Virus record (IMG/VR): IMGVR_UViG_3300020027_000020
Location: 1-38,655 of that record
DNA length: 38,655 bases
Source of the DNA: a virus
Reading direction: 5' to 3' (one strand)
The first letter of the stretch is position 1, and every line of letters begins with the position of its first letter. The notes beneath the pieces are model-generated. The model was not told the DNA's origin. It worked only from the letters and a program-made list of their open reading frames with translations, and searched no databases. The position numbers and the translations under genes were made by a program. This document shows positions 22,441 to 31,315 of this stretch, in pieces.

Positions 22441-22655
22441 CAGGCACCTTCCTTACTGCGCCGCGTGCGCGGTCGCTTCGGCTGCTCTTCTGACTTGCCG
22501 AACAGATCGGCCACGTACGGGGCGACCAGGAACTCTCTGCCGCCCCTCTGGGAACGCACGTCGCGCACCGAGGTGGCCACCGCGAGGAGAGCGCGCGCCG
22601 TATCGGCCACGTCTCCTCTCGCGGGAACCACGATCACCCATCCCTTGGTGCTCAC
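22440..22655 (-). CDS. Hypothetical protein after capsid genes, 71 aa
   Basis: GTG 22655 overlaps the stop of the preceding gene. A short alpha/beta start (GWVIVVPARGDVADTARALLAVA) ends in a Lys/Arg/Pro-rich tail that could bind nucleic acid. Not recognised; placement suggests a head-tail joining accessory. Confidence 0.55.
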   Translation of the reverse strand: MSTKGWVIVVPARGDVADTARALLAVATSVRDVRSQRGGREFLVAPYVADLFGKSEEQPKRPRTRRSKEGA

Positions 22656-23518
22656 GCGGGCACCGCCGGTGCCGTAGCGACCGCCGGAGCGGCGATGGGC
22701 ACCTGGACCGCGACGACCTCGGGGCAGTCCCACGTGACCGCGTAGACGCGCTCGGCCACGACGTCCCACTGGTTGAGGGAGCGGTCCAGGGTCTGGCGCG
22801 GGTCCGGCTGCGGAAGGATCTCCGTGCGCCAGATCGTTGTCTTGCCTGTCATGAATGCCCAGACGAACCCGGCTGCGGGGGCCACGTCGGCGGGGCCGGT
22901 GACGCCGTACCCGGAACCGAACGACCAGACGGAGCCAAGGGGCGTGGTGAGGACGCCGCCGTTGCTGCGCTCCACCAGCTCGGAGTAGGCCGCTGCCGCG
23001 TACGCCTGGGTGTTCACGTGGATGGTGCCGACGTATCCGTAGGTGTCGTAGAACGCTTCCTCAAGCGCTGCGATGGCGGCGCCCGCACCCGCAGCCCCTG
23101 GGACGACGATCGTCGCTCCTGAGCCCGTCAGGGTGGGTGTGGCGGTGGTCAGCGCACCCCCGTCCCACACCACCTCCTCAACGAGCTGCTGTTCCCGCGT
23201 GCTGAGCAGCTGCCGGACTGCGGTGAGCATCTCCTCGCCGGTGCGCCCGACCGCGCCGCAGCGCTTGCGGGCGAGCACCCAGAACGGATCCGCCTCCATG
23301 AGGTCAGAGCCCTCATTGAACGGCTTGACCGGGTTGACCGTGCACGTCTGGTCGTACGTCGCACCGTCGCCGCAGTGATCAGCGAAGAAGCTGAGCCCGG
23401 ACGCGATGATGCGGGTGTCCATCGGCAGGATGGCGCCCGCTGCCGAGAACAGCCCGTACCGCAGCAGTCCTACCGGCGGCGCGGCGATCAACTGGTTGTT
23501 GTCGATGATCGTTGCCAT
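22652..23518 (-). CDS. Second capsid protein (possible pentamer subunit), 288 aa
   Basis: Located right after the main capsid gene with a terminator hairpin between. It shows features of a coat-like fold: PVGLLRYGLFSAAGAI at the start, REQQLVEEVVWDGG in the middle (compare the E-loop/spine region of HK97-like coats), GYVGTIHVNTQAYAAAAY, and GYGVTGPADVAPAAGFVWAFMTG near the end. Some Streptomyces phages are annotated with separate hexamer and pentamer capsid proteins; this pair matches that arrangement as I recall it. ATG 23518 has GGAGG upstream. Confidence 0.65.
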   Translation of the reverse strand: MATIIDNNQLIAAPPVGLLRYGLFSAAGAILPMDTRIIASGLSFFADHCGDGATYDQTCTVNPVKPFNEGSDLMEADPFWVLARKRCGAVGRTGEEMLTAVRQLLSTREQQLVEEVVWDGGALTTATPTLTGSGATIVVPGAAGAGAAIAALEEAFYDTYGYVGTIHVNTQAYAAAAYSELVERSNGGVLTTPLGSVWSFGSGYGVTGPADVAPAAGFVWAFMTGKTTIWRTEILPQPDPRQTLDRSLNQWDVVAERVYAVTWDCPEVVAVQVPIAAPAVATAPAVPA

Positions 23519-23541
23519 GCCCCCTCCTTTCAGGGTGAGGC

Positions 23542-23574
23542 GACGGGGGCCCGCATGGACGACGGGCCCCCGTC
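23542..23574 (-). terminator. Hairpin between the two capsid genes
   Basis: A perfect 12-bp stem (23542-23553 with 23563-23574) with a 9-nt loop lies 12 bases after the main capsid stop and 24 bases before the second capsid start. If it terminates in part, it would lower expression of the second capsid protein, as expected when hexamer subunits are needed in larger numbers than pentamer subunits. Confidence 0.7.
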
Positions 23575-23585
23575 AGTAGGAGGGG

Positions 23586-25343
23586 TTAGGCGGGCACCGG
23601 CGGGGCGGTGCAGCCCGTGGTGTTGGCGCCGGTCGGGCCCGCGACACAGCCGGCCACGGTGTAGAGGCGCAGCCCGGGGCACGGGTAGATGGGCGCGAAG
23701 CCCTCTTCCGCGAACAGGGCCGTGAACTGGTTGGTGGCCAGCGACGCGGCGTCGTAGACGTTGGTCAGCGTGACGACGTCCTGGCGGGCGACCGCGACGG
23801 ATCCGGCCGGGTAGGCGAGGAACTGGACCGACTGCGGCAGGGACGTCATGAACGGGGTCGTAGCGTCGCCGCCAGGACGTCCCGGGTTGAGGGCGCCACC
23901 GGTGATGAGACCGTCCTGCCAGCCGCGCACGAACTGCGGACGCACGCCGCGGGTCGAGAAGAGCGACGCGATCTGGGAGTCGGGCACGTTGAGCAGGTCG
24001 ACGCCGGTACGGCGGGAGAGGTCCGCGCGGATCTGGGCAATGACCCAGTGCGGGAGGACGATCTCCAGTGTCGAATTGAACGGCATCAGCTGCTGGTAGA
24101 CCAGGTCCTCACGCGCGAGTTCAACCGCGGCCAGCAGCGCGGCGGTGAACGAGTCGTCGCCGAATGCCGGGTTGGTGAAGACGGTCGCTGCGCCCGCGGT
24201 GGCGAGCATGTCGGCGAGGATGAGCCGGTTCATCTCCTGCTCGTGCGCGGCCAGGAGACCGTCGGACCACAGGTTGACCAGCTCGGGGTATCCCGCGGCC
24301 TGAAGGAAGCTGACCCTGATGCAGAGCGCCATGACGTCCAGGCGGCGGTCCGTGAAGTCGGGGCACGGGATGACGGAGCAGGTCTTGACCGTGTCCGCGA
24401 TGACCTGGGCTTCGGTGAGGAAGTTCGAGCCGCCACCGACCGCGACCGCGTTGGCGTAGATCTCCGCGAAGGACGGCTCGGCGGTGTAGTTCAGGCCGCC
24501 GCGCCGGGCGGTGACGGTCGGAAGGTCGAGGATGCCGGTGCTGCCGTCCCACAGGCGGCACAGGTCGTACACGTTCTCGGACGGGGCGCACCAGCCGGCC
24601 GCGGCGGTGAGGCTCTTGCCGCTGTCCACGTTGTGCTGGAACTGCTTCGCCAGGGAGCCGCCGTGCAGGCGCGACTCGGACCGGGCGTGGCGCAGCACCT
24701 CCATCTGGCGGTTGTTGTCGTCGCGCGCCTCGATGGTGAACTCGGCGCCGCGGTCACGCTTGAACTGCGCGATGGCCTGTCGACCGCCGCGGCCACCGCC
24801 GCTGCGCCCGTACTGCTGGGTGGATGCGATGAGGGCTTCGGAGACCTGGGTGAGGCCGTCGTACGCCTCGCCCGCGCTCTTGCCGACGAACCCGGCGGCG
24901 TCGCCGGAGACGTACGCAGTAATGCGGTTCTCACCGGACTTGGCGACCGCGGTGGGCAGGACGGCCTGTGCGGCCATCTGAGAGACGCTGGGGACAGAGG
25001 CGACCACAGGGGCCACCGCAGCCGGGGCAGGCTCCACAGCGGGCGCCTGCGCCACGGGAACGGCGACGGGGAGCGTGCGCTCCGGGAGGGCGCCGAAGGA
25101 GTCGCGCTGCGCCTGCACCTGAGCGGCGGTCGCAGTGATCTCGTCGAGGCGGGCACCGGCCACGGTCACGTGCTCGGCCATGAGACCGAGCTCGGCGATC
25201 TCTTCGGGCGTCAGGTCCCGCTTGGCCGCAAGCTCTGCGCCGCGGGTGCGGGCGCTTTCGTACGCGGTCTGGACCGCCGCGTCGTCGAGGCCGTCGACGC
25301 TGAACGCCGCCGGCTCGATCGGGGGGGTGATCTCTTCGGACAT
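23586..25343 (-). CDS. Major capsid protein with N-terminal scaffold-like domain, 585 aa
   Basis: The N-terminal 110 residues are charged and helical, then Ala/Pro/Val-rich, the pattern of a fused scaffolding (delta) domain. The remainder is an HK97-like coat: FAEIYANAVAVGGGSNFLTEAQV, VMALCIRVSFLQAAGYPELV, LEIVLPHWVIAQIRADLSRR, and a Phe/Leu-rich C-terminus. ATG 25343 has GGAGG seven bases upstream. A protease gene precedes it, consistent with scaffold removal. Cleavage is probably after the Ala/Pro/Val region. Confidence 0.85.
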   Translation of the reverse strand: MSEEITPPIEPAAFSVDGLDDAAVQTAYESARTRGAELAAKRDLTPEEIAELGLMAEHVTVAGARLDEITATAAQVQAQRDSFGALPERTLPVAVPVAQAPAVEPAPAAVAPVVASVPSVSQMAAQAVLPTAVAKSGENRITAYVSGDAAGFVGKSAGEAYDGLTQVSEALIASTQQYGRSGGGRGGRQAIAQFKRDRGAEFTIEARDDNNRQMEVLRHARSESRLHGGSLAKQFQHNVDSGKSLTAAAGWCAPSENVYDLCRLWDGSTGILDLPTVTARRGGLNYTAEPSFAEIYANAVAVGGGSNFLTEAQVIADTVKTCSVIPCPDFTDRRLDVMALCIRVSFLQAAGYPELVNLWSDGLLAAHEQEMNRLILADMLATAGAATVFTNPAFGDDSFTAALLAAVELAREDLVYQQLMPFNSTLEIVLPHWVIAQIRADLSRRTGVDLLNVPDSQIASLFSTRGVRPQFVRGWQDGLITGGALNPGRPGGDATTPFMTSLPQSVQFLAYPAGSVAVARQDVVTLTNVYDAASLATNQFTALFAEEGFAPIYPCPGLRLYTVAGCVAGPTGANTTGCTAPPVPA

Positions 25344-25533
25344 TGCGGAGCCTCCATAGGCACGCTGGGACGGGGTGGACACATCTCAGCGACCGGCTCT
25401 CAGCTCAGCATCGCGTTGTACGGGATCAGCATAGCGCGGGGGCGCCCGGCGGACCGTGGTGCACGCCGTATCCGACCAATTCGGACACGCGCAGTGGATC
25501 TTGAAACAGCTGAAAGGCCTGCTCAGACAGCAC
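25344..25533 (-). other. Capsid leader region without clear gene
   Basis: This stretch precedes the capsid ribosome site. Two tiny coupled frames are visible on the minus strand: 25426-25488 (GTG, 20 codons) and 25400-25432 (ATG, 10 codons). Neither has a good ribosome site. They could be leader peptides or chance. No -35/-10 pair meeting the pattern of the other phage promoters was found here. Confidence 0.4.
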
Positions 25534-25621
25534 CTAGTCGGGTAAGACAGCAGATCCTGTAATCCTCACGTAAGGCATTTCTATCTGGGGTTCACCGGAT
25601 CTGCTGTCTTACCCGACTTAG
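25534..25621. repeat. Long inverted-repeat element, copy 2
   Basis: A perfect 22-bp inverted repeat (25536-25557 with 25597-25618) around a 39-nt spacer, with arms identical to copy 1 at 4638-4724. The left arm keeps all 24 bases (25534-25557); one extra T at 25619 breaks the outermost pairs on the right. The spacer, when reverse-complemented, matches that of copy 1 at about 26 of 39 positions, including GGTGAA at one end and CCTTACG in the centre. So the two copies are inverted relative to each other. Confidence 0.9.
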
Positions 25622-25642
25622 TAACGGCTTGGTTACTCTGTG

Positions 25643-25816
25643 CTAGGCCTTTTTGCGGGGGATAGGCCGCACTGTGGCCCTTCGCCCCTTTGCGTTCTGT
25701 GCGATCCAGATGCGCGCCTCTGCCACGGTCTTTCCCGTGAAGACCGATTCACCCTCAATCGTCACCGCGTACTCATTGGTCGCACGGTTGCCGCCACCGC
25801 AAGATCCACAACTCAT
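25643..25816 (-). CDS. Small Cys-rich-start protein, 57 aa
   Basis: It begins MSCGSCGGGNRATNEY, then a small alpha/beta unit (YAVTIEGESVFTGKTVAEARIWI), and ends basic (RKKA). ATG 25816 has GAGAGG upstream and follows the protease stop by one base. Similar small CxxC-start proteins sit near capsid genes in Streptomyces phages. It may bind metal; the function is unknown. Confidence 0.65.
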   Translation of the reverse strand: MSCGSCGGGNRATNEYAVTIEGESVFTGKTVAEARIWIAQNAKGRRATVRPIPRKKA

Positions 25817-25817
25817 G

Positions 25818-26984
25818 TCAGTGCCCTCTCGTCTGCCACGCCCAGCGGGCGCGCTCTGCCGAACCATCATCCTTCGGCGCCACCTGCTCCGGCACCGGGC
25901 CCCGCACCGGCGTCACACCAAACGTGCCGATGAGCGACTGCTGCGCCCCGTTGGAGAACGCCACCCGCGCCCGCGGCACCGGGAAGCCGGGCGTGTTCAC
26001 GCTGCACACCGCAATCAGTTCCAGCTCACCGCCGATCGGCCGCCAGTCACCCGACACCGGCAGCGACATGAACTGGTCCACCCGGGCCTGGTCGGCGTAG
26101 GGGTTGATCCAGCCCGTGACCGCGATGCCGAACTCGTCGTCGTACGCGCAGACCTTGGCGACCGCGGAAGCGATGTCGTCGTAGTGCTGCTGCGCAGCCC
26201 TGAAGGGGTCACCAGGGGCCGCGTGGGACGGTCCGGTCACCAGGGACCCGACCGGCACTGTCGCGCCCTCCTGCGTCCGCTGAGCCCCCACGTGGAAGTG
26301 CGCGTACCCCGAGGCGCTGTACGGGGCCGTCACGCACCCCGGCAGACCGACGTGGCAGGTGTCGTGTGCGGCGATGTGGCCGAACACCCTGCCGTCCTCA
26401 GTGACCGTGAGAGGCGTCAGCTCCGTGAAGCCGGGGTCGGAGAACCAGCCCGCAGGCGGGAGCGCCTCAGCGGGCGCAGCACTGGCATACAGGGCGTCCC
26501 ATGCAGCTTCCTGTTCCGGCGTGTACACGGGGAACTGCTCTTCCTCCACAGCGGGTTCCATGTCCATCGGCTCGACAGGCCGTGGGTCCAGGGTCAGGGA
26601 CACGTCGGAGAACGCCGGGATGGCGACCAGGGTCGCACCGGCCACGCGCCATTTGGTGACGACGATGCGCTCCATCTCATCCATGACGTACTCAAGGTCA
26701 TCGAGGTCCACGGATGGGCCGATCACCCCCGCCTCCAGTTCCTCGATGACCTTGTAGGGGATGTCGTCGAGCATCGTCCCCGTGGCGGTCACCATGCCGT
26801 TGGCGAACTGGAGCGACTCCATGCGCGCCACGATGATGCTGCCGAGATGCCCGTTATCGCTCCTCTCCTGCCACGAGATGGGCAGCGGGAGCGTGCGCCC
26901 GGTCCCCGCCCCCTCCACCAGGATGCGTCCGTCACCGGTCGGCACGCCTGTGCGTGCCAGAACCGCGGACCAGGTTCGTGCCAT
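25818..26984 (-). CDS. Capsid maturation protease, 388 aa
   Basis: The first 140 residues have the layout of a prohead protease: LPLPISWQERSDNGHLGSIIVARMESL near 33-60, PSVDLDDLEYVM near 90-102, and VAGATLVAIPAFSDVSLTL near 114-132, where a Ser acts in the HK97-type fold. The second half (GRVFGHIAAHDTCHVGLPGC, SGYAHFHVGAQRT, GPSHAAPGD) is the His-rich extension found in actinophage proteases. It cleaves scaffold and coat during head assembly. ATG 26984 has AGGAG upstream. Confidence 0.85.
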   Translation of the reverse strand: MARTWSAVLARTGVPTGDGRILVEGAGTGRTLPLPISWQERSDNGHLGSIIVARMESLQFANGMVTATGTMLDDIPYKVIEELEAGVIGPSVDLDDLEYVMDEMERIVVTKWRVAGATLVAIPAFSDVSLTLDPRPVEPMDMEPAVEEEQFPVYTPEQEAAWDALYASAAPAEALPPAGWFSDPGFTELTPLTVTEDGRVFGHIAAHDTCHVGLPGCVTAPYSASGYAHFHVGAQRTQEGATVPVGSLVTGPSHAAPGDPFRAAQQHYDDIASAVAKVCAYDDEFGIAVTGWINPYADQARVDQFMSLPVSGDWRPIGGELELIAVCSVNTPGFPVPRARVAFSNGAQQSLIGTFGVTPVRGPVPEQVAPKDDGSAERARWAWQTRGH

Positions 26985-26986
26985 GG

Positions 26987-27790
26987 TCACTCCTCCGCTT
27001 GGAACTGTCGGTTGGTCCAGTCCAGTGTCTCGCCGAGGACGATCGGCAGGAGAGAACATCGACACTGGATCACCTCGTTGGCCGGCCCCGTCGGGTCACC
27101 CGGGAACATCAGCTGCGCCCCGCCCACGATGAACGGGGACGTGAGCAGCGTGCGCTGCTGGTCCGCCGCCCGGTGCGTCGGCCGGGTCCGGCTGTCCTCC
27201 GTGGCGAGCCACATCTTGAACGGCGCTATATCACCACGCGACTCAGCGTCCAGCTGCGCCCCTCGGAAGACGCCAGCGTTCACGGCGCCCATCGTCTCGG
27301 TCCGTGCCACCACCCGGGCCCGGTTCGGCCAGCGCTCGGAGCCGGTAGCGGTGAGCAGCGTGTCGATGGCTGCGGTGACTTCGGGGATGCCGAGCCCCTC
27401 CCGGATGCCGCGCTCCACCTCGGCGACGATGAGTCCATATACCTCATCCGGTATACGTACCAATCTGTTACCGGCGGCGTTCAAGTATGTGGACACATAC
27501 GGATCCAGCACCGGATCGCCCTGCCCGGTCACCCTTCTGAACGCCCGTCGCAGCGTCTCCCGGATGGTCGGCAGGATGCGTACGTCCACCTCGTTGGTCC
27601 AAAACACCTGGTGATCGGACACGCGCGCAGGGTCGACGTGCCCCTCCCCGCCCGTCACCGCCGGCCGCACCAGATCCAGGAACCTGGTCATGGATGTGAA
27701 CCAGGCACGGCCGGTGCGCGCCTCACCCTCGGAGATCAGGGCCAGTGCGCGCAGCCGGGCGGGCAGGAAGTCATCCGGCGGGGTGCTCAT
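26987..27790 (-). CDS. MuF-like head morphogenesis protein, 267 aa
   Basis: It follows the portal with a four-base overlap. Helical N-terminus, then the MuF minimal core: NRARVVARTETMGAVNAGVF near 158-177, ATEDSRTRPTHRAADQQ near 200-216, and NEVIQCRCSLLPI near 240-252. The EVxQCRC motif ends the core in this family. There is no extra toxin or enzyme domain after it. Located in the prohead interior, probably needed for DNA ejection or head assembly. Confidence 0.85.
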   Translation of the reverse strand: MSTPPDDFLPARLRALALISEGEARTGRAWFTSMTRFLDLVRPAVTGGEGHVDPARVSDHQVFWTNEVDVRILPTIRETLRRAFRRVTGQGDPVLDPYVSTYLNAAGNRLVRIPDEVYGLIVAEVERGIREGLGIPEVTAAIDTLLTATGSERWPNRARVVARTETMGAVNAGVFRGAQLDAESRGDIAPFKMWLATEDSRTRPTHRAADQQRTLLTSPFIVGGAQLMFPGDPTGPANEVIQCRCSLLPIVLGETLDWTNRQFQAEE

Positions 27791-29610
27791 CGGACCGTCC
27801 GCAGCACCACAGCCAGACCGTCACGGCTGTACGGCACGCCGTGCGTCAGCAGCGTCTGCGAGTACTCGCGCAGCCTTGCGCGCAGCATGGAGCGGTCCAG
27901 CCCCCACGCATCCGCCACACCGTCCGTGTTCGTGAACGAGCCGTCGAGCAGACCGCCCACGTCCGCCGCCGCGATCACCGTGTGCAGCTCGTGCCGCGGC
28001 GTGTCCTTGAACTGGCCCCGGTTCTGGTTGGTCAGCAGGCGGCCCCCCACCCGGTGCAGGGCGTCGAACACGATGAGCTCAGCCGCGGCCGTCAGACCGT
28101 CCGGCACGTCGTTCTGCGTGGCAGGCAGCGCGCGCGTCTCCCCAGCGGGTGCGCCCCCGTCGACGATCTCCCCACTGGGGGTGATCTCGCTCCCCGCCAC
28201 ACCAGCGGCAGCCGGTGCGATCTCGAACCCGAAGAGCTTCGCACTGATGGTCGGGTCGGCGGCCAGCGTCGGCGCGCCCTTGACCGCATCGGCCAGCCGG
28301 CGCAGCTCCAGTTCCTCGTCGGACGGGATGGCATCGTCCGGGATGCCGGACTGGTTGCGCCGGTAGTCGTCCGAGATCAGCTGGTGATCGTGAAGCCAGT
28401 TCAGATCCTCGGTCGCGTCCGGCCGCTTGACGATCGCAGAGGTGTCCCAGTCGATCACGTACCGCTCCGGGTTCGGCACCCCCATGGCCACGAGCGCGGG
28501 CCGGAACCAGTACTCAGTCAGGGAGTCGCCGATCCTCTGGAGCAACGGCTCGATGTAGATCTTGTAGGTGGACTCCTCAACCTGCCAGGCGCCCCAGTGG
28601 TTCGCCTCTGCCTGCGTGCCGGCCGCGACGTCCTTGGGCATGTCGAGGGTCACGGCCAGGCGAGAGATGCCGTCCTGTCGCAGCTCCACCACCTGTCCGT
28701 CCAGCGCGGTCGACAGGTCCATGTGCGACTTGGACGCGGGTTCGATCCACTCGCCCGGCATGGTCACCACGATGGGCGCCTGAGCCGCCGCGGTGCCTGG
28801 GTTGGACATGGACGCGGTCATCGACTCCATGACGAACGACGCGACCGACGACGCCAGATTCATGGCCGAGCCGTCAGGGTTGCGGCCCGGCGGGAAGTCA
28901 GCCTCTTGCGGGAAGAGCCAGATGCCGTTGGAGGAGAGCCGCGAGTCCAGCTTGGCCGCGATGTTCATCGAACTTTTCTCGATCTCCCGCAGGATCGGGA
29001 GAGCGGGGCGCACCGCGGTGTCCGCCTTGGACTGGTCGTTGGGGTGCGGAGACCAGACACGCACCATGCGGTCCTGTTCCCCGAGCTCGGTCGTGAGCAG
29101 CGTGGTCGGGTCGATGTACGTCCACGAGCCGCCCTTCTCCGTCACCCGCTGCCCGGACAGCGCGAGCCACTTGTCCGGCTGCGGCAAGCCGCCCACGGGG
29201 GGCGTCGGGCGGATGATGACGAACAGTTCTCCCGGTACTTGCCAGCACACCGCGATGGTCTGGAGAAGCTGTGCCCGGTGGGACGCACCGCCGAGCACCT
29301 GCGCCGCCGCGCGCTGTACCCGGTCGTCCTCCGTCGGCCCGGTGATGAGCTGCGTGTCAGGGTCCACCTCGGCGGCGAACGGCGTGGCCTGGCTACAGGC
29401 GTTGGCGATGAACGTGATGGGCGAGCGCAGCTCCCCGATGGCGTCGAAGAAGTACCACGCGTCGCGCTGCCAACTCTCCGTGGTCTGGCTGCTCCGGGCC
29501 CGGTTGACCCTGACGACGTCGGGACCGACCAGCGGCATGGCAGCAGCCATGACCGCCTTCGGGGGTGCAGTCTCGCCTTCATGGCGCCGGCGGAAAAGGG
29601 CCACTGTCAC
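27787..29610 (-). CDS. Portal protein, 607 aa
   Basis: Size, position after terminase and before MuF, and motifs such as QTTESWQRDAWYFFDAIGEL near 45-64, SWTYIDPTTLLTTELG near 155-170, and AEANHWGAWQVEESTYKIYIEP near 385-406 fit SPP1/HK97-like portals of actinophages. It forms the dodecameric ring at the packaging vertex. GTG 29610 overlaps the previous stop (GTGA) and has GGAG at good spacing; GTG 29604 is an alternative. The last 130 residues are less conserved in appearance. Confidence 0.88.
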   Translation of the reverse strand: MTVALFRRRHEGETAPPKAVMAAAMPLVGPDVVRVNRARSSQTTESWQRDAWYFFDAIGELRSPITFIANACSQATPFAAEVDPDTQLITGPTEDDRVQRAAAQVLGGASHRAQLLQTIAVCWQVPGELFVIIRPTPPVGGLPQPDKWLALSGQRVTEKGGSWTYIDPTTLLTTELGEQDRMVRVWSPHPNDQSKADTAVRPALPILREIEKSSMNIAAKLDSRLSSNGIWLFPQEADFPPGRNPDGSAMNLASSVASFVMESMTASMSNPGTAAAQAPIVVTMPGEWIEPASKSHMDLSTALDGQVVELRQDGISRLAVTLDMPKDVAAGTQAEANHWGAWQVEESTYKIYIEPLLQRIGDSLTEYWFRPALVAMGVPNPERYVIDWDTSAIVKRPDATEDLNWLHDHQLISDDYRRNQSGIPDDAIPSDEELELRRLADAVKGAPTLAADPTISAKLFGFEIAPAAAGVAGSEITPSGEIVDGGAPAGETRALPATQNDVPDGLTAAAELIVFDALHRVGGRLLTNQNRGQFKDTPRHELHTVIAAADVGGLLDGSFTNTDGVADAWGLDRSMLRARLREYSQTLLTHGVPYSRDGLAVVLRTVR

Positions 29611-29897
29611 TCACTCTCCTTTGACGCCAGGAACCCGGCGATGTAGCTGAACGCCAGAGCTGTGGTCACAGCTGTGAACGCCATGGTGTCACCCCACGCC
29701 CACCACGCACCCGCCACCGCGGCCCCGGTGTAGACCGAGCTGCACCAGTCGCACACCAGCAGATAGGAGACCAGCGACTCACGGGGCAGTCGGCGGATGA
29801 TCCAGTTGCGGGGCGCTTCGGTGATCCGGTCCGTGGTGACGAGGCGGGTGAGACGGGCGGTGGCCAGTGCGCAGACGGTGACGGTGATGATGTCCAT
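29607..29897 (-). CDS. DUF1360-like membrane protein, 96 aa
   Basis: The N-terminus TARLTRLVTTDRI followed by NWIIRRLP, VCDWCSSVYTGAAVAGAWWAW and a hydrophobic end fits the DUF1360 family (two to three membrane segments and a CxWC motif). It lies between terminase and portal. The role in a phage is unclear: possibly lysis or membrane exclusion. ATG 29897 is preceded only by a G-rich stretch. Confidence 0.65.
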   Translation of the reverse strand: MDIITVTVCALATARLTRLVTTDRITEAPRNWIIRRLPRESLVSYLLVCDWCSSVYTGAAVAGAWWAWGDTMAFTAVTTALAFSYIAGFLASKESE

Positions 29898-29911
29898 GCC
29901 CCCATCGTCCC

Positions 29912-31315
29912 CTATCGGCGCATGCCCGGGGCGTGCCGCCCGGCAAGCATCAGCGCGGGCGATGCGGCGGACGCCGGCCCCATGTCGAATCTCTTGGCGA
30001 GGTAGGTGTCGAGGTGCACGGCGGCGTCCACCCGGTCGGGGGACTTGGGGTCCTCTTCCGGGATCCACGTCGTGTACTGATCTTCGAGCTCACCGAACAC
30101 TCCGACGTGACAGACGCGGCCTTGCTCGTACCGCATCACCACCGGCTGCGCCCGCAGTTGCTTGCCCAGCGATGCCCATACGTCCTGGATGGGGGCGTTG
30201 CCCATGCCTCCGCGTTCGGTCCACGTCTTCTGCAAGACCTCCTTGACCCAGCCCTTACCGAAGTTGTCTTCGTACACGAGGACGTCGGCGTCGGTGAGGT
30301 GGTACAGCTCCCACGCCTTCATCGCGGCCTCGCGCGGCGTGTACTTCCCGGACGCGTCGTGCGTGATGTACGTCTTGGCGTCGGCACCGCGGCCCCCGGC
30401 GATGAGCCCGGTCTCGTCCCGGCGGCCGGTACCCGCCGGGTCCATGGCCACCGCGCGCAGCAGCAGATCGGGGCAGACCTCGACCCGGTTGGCGTCGATC
30501 ACGGCGCGGGACAGCAGCGCACCGGGGAGGTCTTCGAGGATCTCCGCGTCCAGCTCCTGGCGTCCCAGGGTGGTGCCCTCATACCGGGCGACGACTGCGC
30601 GCCGGAAGGTGGGGGCGAGGTTGGACAGGTTGTCGTACGTCGAGCCGCGCACCACGTACACGAGCGGGTCCTTGACCATCGCTTTGATGAGCGGCAGCGG
30701 GCGGGGCGTGGTGGTCACCAGCGCCTGCGGGTGAGGGCCGAGACGCAGCCCCATCTGAAGCATGTCCCATGCGTACTGGAGGCGGCGCCACGCGGCGAGC
30801 TCATCACCCCAGATGTAGTGGTGCTGCGGTCCACGCAGCCGATCCGGCTCGTCGGCCGAGTAGAGCATCTGGATCGCGCCGTTGGGGTAGGTCAGCTTCC
30901 TCTTGGACGGCTCGTACAGGGGACGGAACGTGGGCGGGGCGCACGCGATGATGCCGCTCTCCCCCTCGACCATGATGTCCCGGGTGTCGGCCGCGGTCGG
31001 CCCGACCAGCCCGCCACGCTCATGGTCGCGGGCCATGCGCCATGACCACTCGGAGCCGGTGCGCGTCTTGCCGAAGCCTCGGCCGGCCAGCACCAGAAGG
31101 GTGTCGCACTCCGCGTCGATGCCGGGGAGGTGCTGGTTGGGCCGGGCGTGGGGGCCCGGCCTACCCGGGTGTGGGGACCCGTCGCAGTCCTTTACCGAGC
31201 ACAGCCATGGGACGCGCCCGCTCTCACGGGCCTGCACCATCTGTTCCAGCGTCTCGGCCACGCGCTGTAGGGACGCGGGGTCGAGTGACGCGAGCTGCGC
31301 CCGGCTGATGTTCAT
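29912..31315 (-). CDS. Terminase large subunit, 467 aa
   Basis: ATPase motif Walker A GRGFGKT at 78-84, Walker B YIWGDE with the catalytic Glu at 172, and a nuclease Asp in AMDPAGTG near 292, followed by DVLVYEDNFGKGWV and PDRVDAAVH. This is the motor and headful or site-specific nuclease for DNA packaging, working with the small subunit encoded just upstream. ATG 31315 overlaps that gene's stop (ATGA). The N-terminal 60 residues include CSVKDCDGSPHPGRPGPH, possibly metal binding. Confidence 0.95.
   Translation of the reverse strand: MNISRAQLASLDPASLQRVAETLEQMVQARESGRVPWLCSVKDCDGSPHPGRPGPHARPNQHLPGIDAECDTLLVLAGRGFGKTRTGSEWSWRMARDHERGGLVGPTAADTRDIMVEGESGIIACAPPTFRPLYEPSKRKLTYPNGAIQMLYSADEPDRLRGPQHHYIWGDELAAWRRLQYAWDMLQMGLRLGPHPQALVTTTPRPLPLIKAMVKDPLVYVVRGSTYDNLSNLAPTFRRAVVARYEGTTLGRQELDAEILEDLPGALLSRAVIDANRVEVCPDLLLRAVAMDPAGTGRRDETGLIAGGRGADAKTYITHDASGKYTPREAAMKAWELYHLTDADVLVYEDNFGKGWVKEVLQKTWTERGGMGNAPIQDVWASLGKQLRAQPVVMRYEQGRVCHVGVFGELEDQYTTWIPEEDPKSPDRVDAAVHLDTYLAKRFDMGPASAASPALMLAGRHAPGMRR

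Noticed and set aside
24048-25562. 504-codon open frame on the plus strand opposite the capsid gene
   Set aside because: No ribosome site and low-complexity composition; the minus-strand capsid protein explains the coding signal. It also runs across the inverted repeat element.
27745-29646. 633-codon plus-strand frame opposite the portal gene
   Set aside because: Antisense shadow of the portal gene; no domain or ribosome site.
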